From Streptomyces sp. TBY4 (lineage in GTDB: Bacteria > Actinomycetota > Actinomycetes > Streptomycetales > Streptomycetaceae): 64,000 nt of DNA. Made by a program: the position numbers and the translations under genes. Under the pieces are notes generated by a model. It worked only from the letters and a program-made list of their open reading frames with translations. It did no database searches and was not told the origin of the DNA. This document shows positions 1-7,763 of the stretch, piece by piece. Location of the stretch: positions 231,209 to 295,208 of the forward strand of contig NZ_JANAVF010000010.1 in the NCBI RefSeq assembly GCF_024213195.1. The letters run 5' to 3'. Each line of letters starts with the position of its first letter. Position 1 is the stretch's first letter.

Positions 1-39
1 GGGGCGCCGTCGTGGTGCGGACGTGCAGGCGGGTGGGGA

Positions 40-3000
40 CTAGTCCTCGCCCTTGCCGTTGCCCTTGTGGTCGCTGCCCTTCAGGGTGATGTCCTCCGTG
101 TCCGTGAAGTCGATGTGCGTCTGGGCGTGCGTGGTGTGCGGGTAGGCGACGAGGACCGAGCCCTGGCCCGACTTGCCGGAGTAGTCCTCCTTCAGCAGGC
201 CCTTGGGAGAGCCGGCGCGGACGATCAGCTCGTCACCCTTCTCGGGCCGGACCTTGGACGGGTCGCCGCCGTCGACGGAGAGGTGGGTGCTGACGGTGTC
301 CTTGACGAGGAAGTCGATCGTGTCCTTGCCGCCGCGGGCGAGGACACCGATCCGCTCCGTCTGCGCCGTGGTGATCCGCAGGCCGAGCAGGGCCACGAGC
401 GGCGCCGGCTTGCGGACCAGCGGCAGGGAGTCGACGTGGAGCGTGGTGAAGGTGTCCACGACGCCCCGGATCCGGTCGCCCCGGGTGGTGCCCACGACGG
501 TGACCTCGTCGTCCCCGCCGTCGGTGCTGATCCCCACGTCACCGGTGACGTTGAAGAAGTTCAGCACCTGAGTGGAGTCCGCGCGGGTCAGCCGCCCGCT
601 GTTGACGCTGAGCGGGGTGAAGGTGAGCCGGTCGTCGCCCGACCCGCCCGTGACCGCCGCGCCACGCCCGTTCGCGTCGAGGTTGACGACCGGGATGTCC
701 TGGATGCCGACGACACCGCCCGGGATGCCCGGGTAGCCCGTCACCCGGCCCTCGGCGAGGTCGACCAGTACGTTCGCCGTGGCGCCGGCGAGGCTGAGCG
801 AGTTGTGGGCGATGGTCACCGCGAGGGAGGGGGAGGCCGGGCTCACGTTGCCGGCGAGGTCCTCCAGGAGTACGTCGACGCCGTACCGGCCGTCGCGCAG
901 CGCGGAGCTGACGACCTCGTACTCACCGGCCGGGGTGACGATGTCCTTGCCGACGACGGCCGCAGTGCCGCCCACCGGGGTGGTCCGCAGCCGGACGAGG
1001 GCGTTCGGCTCGACCGACGAGCCCTGGAAGGCGGGCTTGATGATGGTGGTGATGTCGTCGATGTCGACGCCCCCGCTGTCGCTGGAGGCCAGCAGATCGG
1101 GCGCGTTGGCCGGCCGGGCCGGCGCGACCGTGTCCAGGGTGATCACCAGTGCGTGCGCGCTCTCCGCGCCCGAACCGGTGACGTGGGCGGTGCCGGCGAC
1201 GCGGGGGTCGTCGGACGGGTCGACGATGATCACCTCGGCGGTGATCTGGTTCGGTCCCTCCCGCAGGACCGGGTCCAGGCGGATCTGGTACAGCCCCGGC
1301 TGGTTCACCGGGTCGACGGGAGTGGCGAAGCCGACGCGCTGACCGTCGCGCTCCACGGCCACCTTGTAGCCGGGGGCGTCGTCGGTGAGGGCGGGGGTGG
1401 CGTTCTGCGGGGACAGCGCGATGCCGGCGGAGCGCAGTTCGGCGTCGTCCACGCGGAGGAAGAGCTCCGGCCCGACGACCTTGGTGACGTCGTCGCTGTC
1501 GGAACGGCCCGAGTCGGACTGCTGCTTGAGGTCCAGGCTGAAGGGCTCGGGCGCCGCGCGGTTGGCGACGACGAGGTCGTACGTGGCTTGCGGCGGGTCG
1601 GTCGGCGAAGCGTCCCCGGGCCGGGTCGGGTCGCTCACGCCGGCGGCGCTGACCACGACGTAGTACGGCTCGTCCTGGACGACCGGGATCGCGAGCCGGC
1701 CGGTGGAGGTGCCGGCGCGGGTGGAGACGGTGCCGGTGGCGACGCGGTTGCCGAACTTGTCGTAGGCGCGGACCGCGAGCGGGGCGATCACCTCGTTGAA
1801 CCGGATCTCGGTGGTGAGGTGGCCGGTGTGGCGGGGGGTGACCCGGAAGAAGTCCACGTCGGTCGCGGTGTGCAGGGTGAGGCCGCGCCGGTTGAACTGC
1901 TCGTTCGAACCGAGGTCGGCGGCCACGGCGTGGTCGATCGACTCGTTGGGCTCGTGGCTGTCGGGGAAGGCCCCGAGCATCGAGAAGACGTCGAAGTAGA
2001 CGTCCTGGTTGCCCGCCGAGGGGGCGGTGGGGGTCGGCGGGGTGGCGTTGCCGGTCCAGCTGGCGTAGCCGATGCCGTTGACCGTCCACAGGCCGTTGTA
2101 CTCGCCGATGCGAAGGGTCTGGTTGGTGGAGCCGGCGGCGCAGTCGAATCGGCACGGGGCGTTGCGGTCGGGGTCGAAGGGGGCGTCGCTGACCCGGAAG
2201 TCCTGGGTCCAGGTCTGCCCGCCGTCCCGGCTGGTGGTGCCGTACAGCTCCAGCAGGAAGTTGTTGCCCCCGTTGGGTCCGGTACCGCCGTTGCGCCGGC
2301 CGCTGCGGTTGTCGTACCAGGTGACGACGGCGTTGCCGTCCTGGTCGATGTGGGCGGTGGGGATGACCGCGAAGGTCTGGCCCGGCCCGTGGTCGACCCG
2401 GCCGCGGGTGAACGTCTGCCCGTTGTCCGTGGACCGGGCGATCACGACGTCGGCGTCGTCGCTGTTGCCGAAGACGTTGTTCGGGTCGTCGTTGGCGACC
2501 ACGTAGACGTTCCCGGCGCGGACCGGGTCGGGCAGGATCCACGGCTGCACGGTGCCCTGGAGCCAGAAGTCGGTGCCCGGGATCGTGCCCGCGTCGGACT
2601 GCCTGTTGCAGGTGACGGTGGCCTGTCCCGCCGCGAACGCCGCGCTCTTCTGCGGGACGGTGCCGGCCGCGAAGTCGGCGCCGCCGGAACCGTCACGCAG
2701 GAGCTGTACGGTGCCCGTCCCCGCAGTGCCGCAGGTGTCGGTGTGGTAGGCGACGTAGAGGTCGCCGTTCTGGGCGACGGCCGCGTGGGAGGGCCAGACG
2801 AAGCCCTCGCCGGCCGCGGAGATGGAAGCCGGTGCGGACCAGGTCGCCCCTGCGTTCGTGGACCGGGAGAAAAGGATCCGCGTGCCCGCGCCGAACTCCG
2901 TCCAGACGATGTAGAGGTTCCCCGCGTACGGGCTGGTGGGGTTGGCGTCGACGACCAGCCACTGCTTGTCGTGGTCGACGGCGCCGTTGGTGCTCACCCG

Positions 3001-3429
3001 GACGGGGGTGTAGTTCTGGTTCCCGGTCGTCGTGGTGTCGTTGATCCGGGCGACCCCGACCCCGAGCTGGTTGGGGCTGGTGTTCAGGCTGCGCGACAGG
3101 TGGGTGACGAACAGCTGCCCTGTGGCGTCGAAGGCGAGCGACGGGTCGCCGTTGCACGGGGTGACCGTCGACGTCCGGGTGATCGGGAAGCCGTCCCGGC
3201 CGTAGTTCAGGTCGATGTGGACAGTGCAGCCCTCCATGACGGCGACGTGTCCGGGCCTGCGGGGATTGGCGGTGGCGTTGTGCGGCTCGTTGAATCCGGC
3301 GCCGATCCTCCGGTCGTCGCCCGCCCACGCGGGGGACGCGGCGGGGCCGAGGATCGCGAGCGACTGCAGTACGAGGAGAACGCTGCTGACGGTGGTGAAG
3401 GCACGCCTGTAGAGATGGTTGCTCAGCAT
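40..3429 (-). CDS. Secreted BNR/Asp-box (sialidase-like) multidomain protein
   Basis: Predicted exported protein of 1129 residues. I chose the ATG at 3429 because a signal peptide follows at once (basic LYRRAF, hydrophobic core, cleavage near AWA at about residue 36). Three Asp-box motifs (about residues 188-198, 328-341 and 399-410, pattern S-x-D/N-x-G-x-T-W/F) indicate a sialidase-type beta-propeller in the first 480 residues. A pre-peptidase-C-like beta-sandwich seems to follow, then Ig-like segments; the last 300 residues carry acidic GGSGDD, TDGGDDE and GGKD turns like calcium-binding repeats. I could not place the sialidase arginine triad, so glycosidase activity is not shown; it may only bind or display. 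It is monocistronic and preceded by a short coupled upstream ORF. Confidence 0.75.
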   Translation of the reverse strand: MLSNHLYRRAFTTVSSVLLVLQSLAILGPAASPAWAGDDRRIGAGFNEPHNATANPRRPGHVAVMEGCTVHIDLNYGRDGFPITRTSTVTPCNGDPSLAFDATGQLFVTHLSRSLNTSPNQLGVGVARINDTTTTGNQNYTPVRVSTNGAVDHDKQWLVVDANPTSPYAGNLYIVWTEFGAGTRILFSRSTNAGATWSAPASISAAGEGFVWPSHAAVAQNGDLYVAYHTDTCGTAGTGTVQLLRDGSGGADFAAGTVPQKSAAFAAGQATVTCNRQSDAGTIPGTDFWLQGTVQPWILPDPVRAGNVYVVANDDPNNVFGNSDDADVVIARSTDNGQTFTRGRVDHGPGQTFAVIPTAHIDQDGNAVVTWYDNRSGRRNGGTGPNGGNNFLLELYGTTSRDGGQTWTQDFRVSDAPFDPDRNAPCRFDCAAGSTNQTLRIGEYNGLWTVNGIGYASWTGNATPPTPTAPSAGNQDVYFDVFSMLGAFPDSHEPNESIDHAVAADLGSNEQFNRRGLTLHTATDVDFFRVTPRHTGHLTTEIRFNEVIAPLAVRAYDKFGNRVATGTVSTRAGTSTGRLAIPVVQDEPYYVVVSAAGVSDPTRPGDASPTDPPQATYDLVVANRAAPEPFSLDLKQQSDSGRSDSDDVTKVVGPELFLRVDDAELRSAGIALSPQNATPALTDDAPGYKVAVERDGQRVGFATPVDPVNQPGLYQIRLDPVLREGPNQITAEVIIVDPSDDPRVAGTAHVTGSGAESAHALVITLDTVAPARPANAPDLLASSDSGGVDIDDITTIIKPAFQGSSVEPNALVRLRTTPVGGTAAVVGKDIVTPAGEYEVVSSALRDGRYGVDVLLEDLAGNVSPASPSLAVTIAHNSLSLAGATANVLVDLAEGRVTGYPGIPGGVVGIQDIPVVNLDANGRGAAVTGGSGDDRLTFTPLSVNSGRLTRADSTQVLNFFNVTGDVGISTDGGDDEVTVVGTTRGDRIRGVVDTFTTLHVDSLPLVRKPAPLVALLGLRITTAQTERIGVLARGGKDTIDFLVKDTVSTHLSVDGGDPSKVRPEKGDELIVRAGSPKGLLKEDYSGKSGQGSVLVAYPHTTHAQTHIDFTDTEDITLKGSDHKGNGKGED

Positions 3430-3455
3430 GCGTCCCGCTCTCTGGCTCTGTACAT
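3423..3455 (-). CDS. Ten-codon upstream ORF coupled to the BNR protein
   Basis: On the minus strand a strong ribosome-binding sequence (AAGGAGAGGA) sits directly before an ATG at 3455 that opens the peptide MYRARERDAC. Its TGA stop lies inside the sequence ATGCTGA that carries the start codon of the large gene (ATG at 3429). The main gene's own upstream sequence (GAGCGGGACGC) is a much poorer ribosome-binding site. This layout suggests translational coupling or an expression-limiting leader; no homology is claimed for the peptide. Confidence 0.45.
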   Translation of the reverse strand: MYRARERDAC

Positions 3456-3642
3456 TCCTCTCCTTCCAGCCCGACGGTCGCACTGACCTGCGACTGCGCG
3501 CGGGCTGTTCGAGGGAGGACTCTGGCACTGCGCCGACGGCAGTGCAGGGCGCCATGCGTCGGGCGCGGGGAATTCACCAAGATCCGCGCCAGAACCACCC
3601 GCCCGGCGCAAGCCGGTCACCGGCGTTGAGGCCCGAGCAGGC

Positions 3643-4092
3643 TCACCCTTCGGCTGCGGCGCGCTGGTGTTCCTCGCGGTGGGCGAGTACGTCGGCCATG
3701 TGGGCCTCGGCCCAGTCCTTGAGGCCGGCCATCACACGGTTCAGGGACACGCCGAGTTCGGTCAGCTCGTACGTGACGGTGACGGGCACGGTGGGCGTGA
3801 CGGTCCGGGTCACCAGGCCGTCGCCCTCCAGGGAGCGCAGGGTCTGGGTGAGCATCTTCTGGCTGGCGCCCGCGAGCCGGCGGGACAGCTCGGAGTAGCG
3901 CATCGGCCGGGGCCCGTCCCCGTGGTCGACCCCGGGGCGGTGCGGGCCGTCGCTGCCGAGCGCCGCGAGGATCAACGCGACCCATTTGTCCGAGATCCGC
4001 TCGAGCAGCTGGCGGCTGGGGCAGCCCGCCATGAACGCGTTGTAGCTCGTCTTCTCCTCGGCCCGTTTCTGCGCCGCCGTCCGCGTCGACAT
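3643..4092 (-). CDS. HxlR-family transcriptional regulator
   Basis: 149 residues. ATG at 4092 is preceded by GGGGGGGAGCG on the minus strand; the frame is open further upstream but without a better site. The winged-helix signature is clear: CPSRQLLERISDKW near residue 24-37, then MRYSELSRRL and LTQTLRSLEGDGLVTR, ending with the VTYELTELG wing. HxlR proteins often sense electrophiles or oxidants, and the conserved cysteine (C24) of that group is present. It is divergent from a quinone-oxidoreductase-like gene, the usual target arrangement, with a palindrome between them. Function as local repressor is inference. Confidence 0.85.
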   Translation of the reverse strand: MSTRTAAQKRAEEKTSYNAFMAGCPSRQLLERISDKWVALILAALGSDGPHRPGVDHGDGPRPMRYSELSRRLAGASQKMLTQTLRSLEGDGLVTRTVTPTVPVTVTYELTELGVSLNRVMAGLKDWAEAHMADVLAHREEHQRAAAEG

Positions 4093-4149
4093 CGATCGCT
4101 CCCCCCCCGCCGTGACCCCGCCCGAAACCCCACCCGAGGTGGGCTTACG

Positions 4150-4161
4150 CACTTTCAAGTG
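4150..4161. promoter_or_regulatory. Candidate HxlR operator palindrome
   Basis: CACTTTCAAGTG has perfect 5-base arms (CACTT/AAGTG) around a 2-base spacer and lies between the divergent HxlR and MDR-reductase genes, 58 bases from the regulator start and 76 from the reductase start. HxlR sites are usually short palindromes of this type. Assignment is by position and symmetry only. Confidence 0.45.
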
Positions 4162-4237
4162 CCTGCTTCCGCACCGAGGTTAACGAATCCAGCATGGAGT
4201 CAGGAAGTGATCAACCCCATCGCAGAGGAGCAAGGCC

Positions 4238-5155
4238 ATGAGTGCCGCTACTTTCCGCACCGCCGTCGTCCGCACCCCGAACGGGCCCGACTCGATCGAG
4301 ATCATCGACGTGCCCGTCGCCGAGCCCGGCCCCGGCCAGATCCGCGTGGCCATCGCCGCCGCGACGGTCAACCCCACCGACCTCGGCGTCGCAGCGGGCT
4401 TCTTCCACGCGATCGGGCTGGTACAGCAGCCCGAACACACCGGTCTGGGCTGGGAGTTCTCCGGCGTTGTGGACGCGGCCGGGCCGGGCGTCGACCTGGT
4501 CCCCGGCACCCGGGTGGCCGGCCTGGTGACCGGCTTCGACCGCGACTACGGCACCTACGCCGAGCAGATCGTGGTCGCGGCGGCCGACGTCGCCCCCGTC
4601 CCCGACGGGCTGGACCTGCTGGCCGCGACCACGGTCCCCCTCAACGGGCTGGCCGCCGCGCAGGTCGTCGACCTCCTCGGCGACGCGCCCGCCGGGGCCG
4701 CCCGGCTCCTGGTGACCGGCGCCGCGGGGGCGGTCGGAGCGAACGTCACCGTCCTCGCCCAGGAGCGCGGCTGGCAGGTCACCGGGCTCGCCCGCACCGG
4801 CGACGAGGAGTTCGTCCGCGGCCTCGGCGCCGAGTTCACCACGCACGCCGAGCCGCACTGGGACGCGGTCGCCGACCCCGCGCAACTGGGCGACCTGGCC
4901 CTCGGACTGGTCCGCGACGGCGGCGCCTACGTAGGCCTGCGGCCCGGCCTCGGTCCGTCAGCCGAACGCGGGATCTCGGTCACCGCCGTGGTCACCGCCT
5001 CCGACCGCACACGGCTGGCCGAGCTCCTCACCCGTACCGCCGAGGGCCAACTGCCGGCCCGCGTCCATGCGGTCGTCCCCCTGGACCGGGCCGCCGAGGC
5101 TCACCGGGTCACCGCCGAGGGCGGCCTCCGCGGCCGCTACATCATCTGCCCCTGA
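4238..5155 (+). CDS. Zinc-independent MDR-family NAD(P)H oxidoreductase
   Basis: 305 residues, ATG preceded by GAGGAGC. N-terminal GroES-like fold (residues about 25-125, with TVNPTDLG and GWEFSGVV) followed by a Rossmann domain with the dinucleotide motif VTGAAGAVGANV near residue 160. The structural and catalytic zinc ligands of alcohol dehydrogenases are absent, which places it with quinone oxidoreductase/QorB-like enzymes. Probable role is NADPH-dependent reduction of quinones or enals. Divergence from an HxlR regulator suggests induction by such compounds. Substrate is not predictable from sequence. Confidence 0.8.
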   Translation: MSAATFRTAVVRTPNGPDSIEIIDVPVAEPGPGQIRVAIAAATVNPTDLGVAAGFFHAIGLVQQPEHTGLGWEFSGVVDAAGPGVDLVPGTRVAGLVTGFDRDYGTYAEQIVVAAADVAPVPDGLDLLAATTVPLNGLAAAQVVDLLGDAPAGAARLLVTGAAGAVGANVTVLAQERGWQVTGLARTGDEEFVRGLGAEFTTHAEPHWDAVADPAQLGDLALGLVRDGGAYVGLRPGLGPSAERGISVTAVVTASDRTRLAELLTRTAEGQLPARVHAVVPLDRAAEAHRVTAEGGLRGRYIICP

Positions 5156-5190
5156 CCAGCCGTGCCCCGCCCTGACCAGCCGTGCCCCGC
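5151..5190. repeat. Perfect 20-bp tandem duplication over a stop codon
   Basis: The 20-base unit CCTGACCAGCCGTGCCCCGC occurs twice without a gap (5151-5170 and 5171-5190). The first copy contains the last base of the final proline codon and the TGA stop of the MDR reductase gene; the second lies wholly in the intergenic spacer. It looks like a simple slippage duplication. Confidence 0.9.
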
Positions 5191-5234
5191 CCTGCTGCCC
5201 CGCCCTGCCGTACGACACCCCCGGGAGACCCCAC

Positions 5235-5627
5235 ATGGCCACGAAGCACCTCGCCACCGCCCTCGCCGTCCTCAGCGGCCTCTTCCTCCTCTACACCGGA
5301 ATCAGCTACCTGCTCGCACCGCAGGCGACGGCCGAAGGGTTCGGTCTGCCGACCTGGCCACAGGACCAGGGGGAGGGATTCCTGGCAGTCAAGGGCATGC
5401 GGGACATCGGCTTCGGACTGGTGATACTCGCGCTCCTGCTGACCGGCCAGCGCAAGGCCCTCGGGGTGGCGATGGCGGCCATGGCCGTCGTCCCGGTCGG
5501 CGACATGCTGATCGTGCTGAACGCAGGAGGCCCGGCGGCGACCGCGTACGGCGTCCACGGACTGGCTGCCGCGATGGTCGCCCTGACCGGGTTCCTGCTG
5601 CTGCGCAAGCAGCCGACAGCGGCGTGA
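5235..5627 (+). CDS. DUF4267-type small integral membrane protein
   Basis: 130 residues. ATG at 5235 (preceded by GGGAGACCCCAC) fits better than upstream in-frame starts, because the hydrophobic protein begins here. Four predicted transmembrane stretches: about residues 5-25, 58-75, 79-98 and 104-122. Conserved DUF4267 features are visible: the GFGLPTW segment after helix 1 and KGMRDIGFG before helix 2. Function of the family is unknown. It is 79 bases downstream of the MDR reductase on the same strand and may be co-transcribed. Confidence 0.75.
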   Translation: MATKHLATALAVLSGLFLLYTGISYLLAPQATAEGFGLPTWPQDQGEGFLAVKGMRDIGFGLVILALLLTGQRKALGVAMAAMAVVPVGDMLIVLNAGGPAATAYGVHGLAAAMVALTGFLLLRKQPTAA

Positions 5628-5643
5628 GCCGGCCGCCGTCCGT

Positions 5644-5835
5644 TCAGAAGATCCAGGACTCGTCCAGGGCGCCCGGTGCGAAGTTCCGCGTAGAGGACGA
5701 GTCGTCCATGACGGACAGGCTCTGGAAGCCGTCGGCGTTCGATCCGTCCGTGACGTCGGCGTGAGCGGGGCCGGCCAGCGACAGGGCGGCGCCTGCGAGA
5801 GCAAGGGCGGCGAGGGTGCGCAAGGTGGGTTTCAT
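5644..5835 (-). CDS. Small secreted peptide, unknown function
   Basis: 63 residues from the ATG at 5835 (a GTG three codons upstream is possible). A classic signal peptide (MKPTLRTLAALALAGAALSL, cleavage after AHA at about residue 27) leaves an acidic mature peptide of about 36 residues, rich in Asp and Ser and ending in DESWIF, with no cysteines. I see no convincing ribosome-binding site. It is convergent with the DUF4267 gene and divergent from another secreted-protein gene. I do not recognise the mature part; it could be a signalling or surface peptide. Confidence 0.55.
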   Translation of the reverse strand: MKPTLRTLAALALAGAALSLAGPAHADVTDGSNADGFQSLSVMDDSSSTRNFAPGALDESWIF

Positions 5836-5910
5836 ACGCGGCACAACAGCCGGATGGCGCGATGCGTCACGCCCGACCTGTGGGCCGTCAGGGTGAGTTC
5901 CGGATCATCT

Positions 5911-5926
5911 GTCACACGCCTGTGAC
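5911..5926. promoter_or_regulatory. Palindrome in divergent promoter region
   Basis: GTCACACGCCTGTGAC has perfect 6-base arms and a 4-base centre. It lies between the small secreted peptide gene (start 5835) and the secreted protein gene (start 6064), about 75 bases from the former. It could be an operator or a stem-loop in one leader. No regulator gene is adjacent, so the binding protein is unknown. Confidence 0.35.
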
Positions 5927-6063
5927 GCAGACCGGACCGTTCCACCCACACAAGATCACTATTTTTCCTTCTGCAGCCAGCAGCCCGAACTCGAAGGCCT
6001 CCACCGGAAGAGACCACGGCATACGGCTCTCCTCAACCCACCGCACAGCTCCCAGGAGTCGTC

Positions 6064-6939
6064 ATGCGCACCACCCTCCGCGCCGCCACCAGCGCCCTCG
6101 CCCTCCTCGGCGCGGCGATCGCCGCCCCCGCCACGGCCTTCGCGGCCCCTTCCCCGGCCCAGCAGGGTTCCCCCGCGCGCACCCAGGTGGTCGCCGAGGA
6201 GTGCGTCAAGAGCAAGGTCATCCCGTCCCTGCACCCCGGCCTGACGGTCAAGCTGACCCATAGCGCCCACAGCGGTGCCAAGGCGCAGCTGCGCGACGCG
6301 AGCGGCAAGGTGCTCGGCACGGTGGACCAGTCCAAGCCGCTGGACCTGGCCAGGGGCCTGCGGATCGACGGAGTGCTGTCCGGCGCGCCCGTCTTCAAGC
6401 AGCGCACCCAGGGTGGCGACACGCCGTGGACCGCCACCGCGTTCCCGAAGCTGTCCAAGGACTGCGACACCGCGGGCAGCCTCTACTCCACGACGAAGTA
6501 CGGCAGCCTGACCGTCAAGACCTACAAGGCCGGCCCGCAGCTCTTCAGCGCGCACATCGTCGAGAACGGCAAGCGCGTGGGCTTCCTGAACCCCGCGCCC
6601 AACGCCTACCAGGACGTGGTCAAGATCGGCCAGCGCTACGTCCGCCTCACCGTCGACGGCGAGATCCACAGCTGGACCGGTGCCACGACCGTCTCCCCGA
6701 AGCTCGGCGTCTACGAAGTGGCGGGCGGCACGAAGGTCCGCCTGGTGAAGAAGGACGGGCTGTACGGAGTCCAGATGACCTCGCGCGGGGCCTGGAGCAA
6801 CTGGACCTACTTCGCCAAGGGCAAGTCCGTGATCCTCCAGTCGGACAACACCATCGTCGTGCTGAACGCGAACGGCACCCTCTCCAACTACGTCTACGGC
6901 ATCGCCCGCCAGACCGCTCCGGTCTGGACCCGCGCCTGA
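6064..6939 (+). CDS. Secreted protein of unknown function
   Basis: 291 residues with a strong ribosome-binding site (AGGAG, 7 bases before ATG). Signal peptide with an alanine-rich core (ATSALALLGAAIAAPATAFA), cleaved near residue 28. The mature part is basic and beta-rich, with two cysteines (CVKSK and DCDTAG) that could form a disulfide. Segments such as KYGSLTVKTY, IHSWTG, NWTYFAKG and NNTIVVLNANG look like repeated beta-hairpins. I do not recognise a family. The gene stands alone and ends in a strong hairpin terminator. Confidence 0.7.
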   Translation: MRTTLRAATSALALLGAAIAAPATAFAAPSPAQQGSPARTQVVAEECVKSKVIPSLHPGLTVKLTHSAHSGAKAQLRDASGKVLGTVDQSKPLDLARGLRIDGVLSGAPVFKQRTQGGDTPWTATAFPKLSKDCDTAGSLYSTTKYGSLTVKTYKAGPQLFSAHIVENGKRVGFLNPAPNAYQDVVKIGQRYVRLTVDGEIHSWTGATTVSPKLGVYEVAGGTKVRLVKKDGLYGVQMTSRGAWSNWTYFAKGKSVILQSDNTIVVLNANGTLSNYVYGIARQTAPVWTRA

Positions 6940-6958
6940 TCCACCCGCACCACCCCGT

Positions 6959-6999
6959 AGGGGGCCGCTCCGGCAGAAGCTCTGCCGGAGCGGCCCCCT
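6959..6999. terminator. Perfect 19-bp hairpin terminator
   Basis: Stem arms 6959-6977 and 6981-6999 are perfectly complementary (AGGGGGCCGCTCCGGCAGA and its reverse complement) with a 3-base loop AGC. It sits between the secreted-protein gene (plus) and the TetR gene (minus), so it can serve both transcripts. The absence of a long T tract is normal in Streptomyces. Confidence 0.9.
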
Positions 7000-7035
7000 T
7001 TCGGTCGCTGCTGCACCATGTGCGGATGCGCGGGG

Positions 7036-7641
7036 TCAGCGCGCGCGGACCCCGTCGATGGCGATCGCGAGCAGGAGGTCGGCCTCGGCGGGACCGTCGG
7101 CGTCCTGCTCGGTGGCCAGCGCGATGGCGCCGACGAGCTTCAGCAGCTGGGTGATGGTGATCCCGGGGCGGACCGCGTCTGCCGCCCGGGCGCGCGCGAG
7201 GAGGGCGTCCCCGGCACTGGTGATCATGTCGTGGCAGGTCTCGCCCAGGGCCGGGTCCGCCTCGCGCATCAGGGAGGCCCCCAGTCCCCGGTTGGCCACG
7301 GCGTGCGCGCTGACGGCGCGAAGCCACGTGTACAGGGCCTGACCGGGGTCGCGCTCGGAGGCGGGGTCGGGTCCGTCGAGAAGAGCGCCGGCCTTCGCGC
7401 AGAGAACCTCCACCCGGTCCTTGAAGACCGCTTCCAGGAGTGCCTGGCGGGAGGGGAAGTGGCGGTGGAGGGTGGCCGAGCCGACCCCGGCGCGGCGGGC
7501 GACCTCCTCCAAGGAGGCGTCGGCGCCGTTCTCGGCGATCAGGGCCCCGGCGGCGGCCACGATCTTCTCCAGATTGCGGCGTGCGTCGGCGCGCATCGGC
7601 CGACCGGGCGGAACGGCGGTGGCGGCGGCGTCCTTGGGCAC
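7036..7641 (-). CDS. TetR-family regulator
   Basis: 201 residues from a GTG at 7641, which has AGGAG five bases upstream; the open frame extends further but without such a site. The DNA-binding helix-turn-helix is textbook: ASLEEVARRAGVGSATLHRHFPSRQALLEAVF at about residues 40-71. The C-terminal ligand domain carries the LRAVSAHAVANRGLG segment common in streptomycete TetR proteins (SCO-type C-terminal domain). It is divergent from NmrA and F420-oxidoreductase genes and probably represses them and itself through the inverted repeat in the shared promoter. Confidence 0.88.
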   Translation of the reverse strand: MPKDAAATAVPPGRPMRADARRNLEKIVAAAGALIAENGADASLEEVARRAGVGSATLHRHFPSRQALLEAVFKDRVEVLCAKAGALLDGPDPASERDPGQALYTWLRAVSAHAVANRGLGASLMREADPALGETCHDMITSAGDALLARARAADAVRPGITITQLLKLVGAIALATEQDADGPAEADLLLAIAIDGVRAR

Positions 7642-7666
7642 GGGCACTCCTGACGGGTTGAAAAAC

Positions 7667-7713
7667 GGGGTGGCCCTCCATATCTTAGCGAACAAGAAAC
7701 GGAGGGCCACCCC
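7667..7713. promoter_or_regulatory. Long inverted repeat, candidate TetR operator region
   Basis: Perfect 13-base arms GGGGTGGCCCTCC (7667-7679) and GGAGGGCCACCCC (7701-7713) flank a 21-base AT-richer spacer in the TetR/NmrA divergent promoter region. The spacing is longer than a usual single TetR site; the arms could be two half-sites or the spacer could carry the promoter. Assignment is from position. Confidence 0.5.
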
Positions 7714-7763
7714 ACTTAGGGGATGGCTCCTCTTCCGCATGGACGCGATCGATGGAGAAGAAC

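Noticed and set aside
67..3486. Very long open frame on the plus strand opposite the BNR protein
   Set aside because: It mirrors codon positions of the real gene, is Val/Arg/Gly/Asp-biased without domains, and is the usual high-GC antisense artefact. Many other long frames in the window were dismissed for the same reason.
5911..5926. CRP/cAMP site
   Set aside because: The symmetry is GTCACA...TGTGAC with a 4-base centre, the inverse order and spacing of the CRP consensus.
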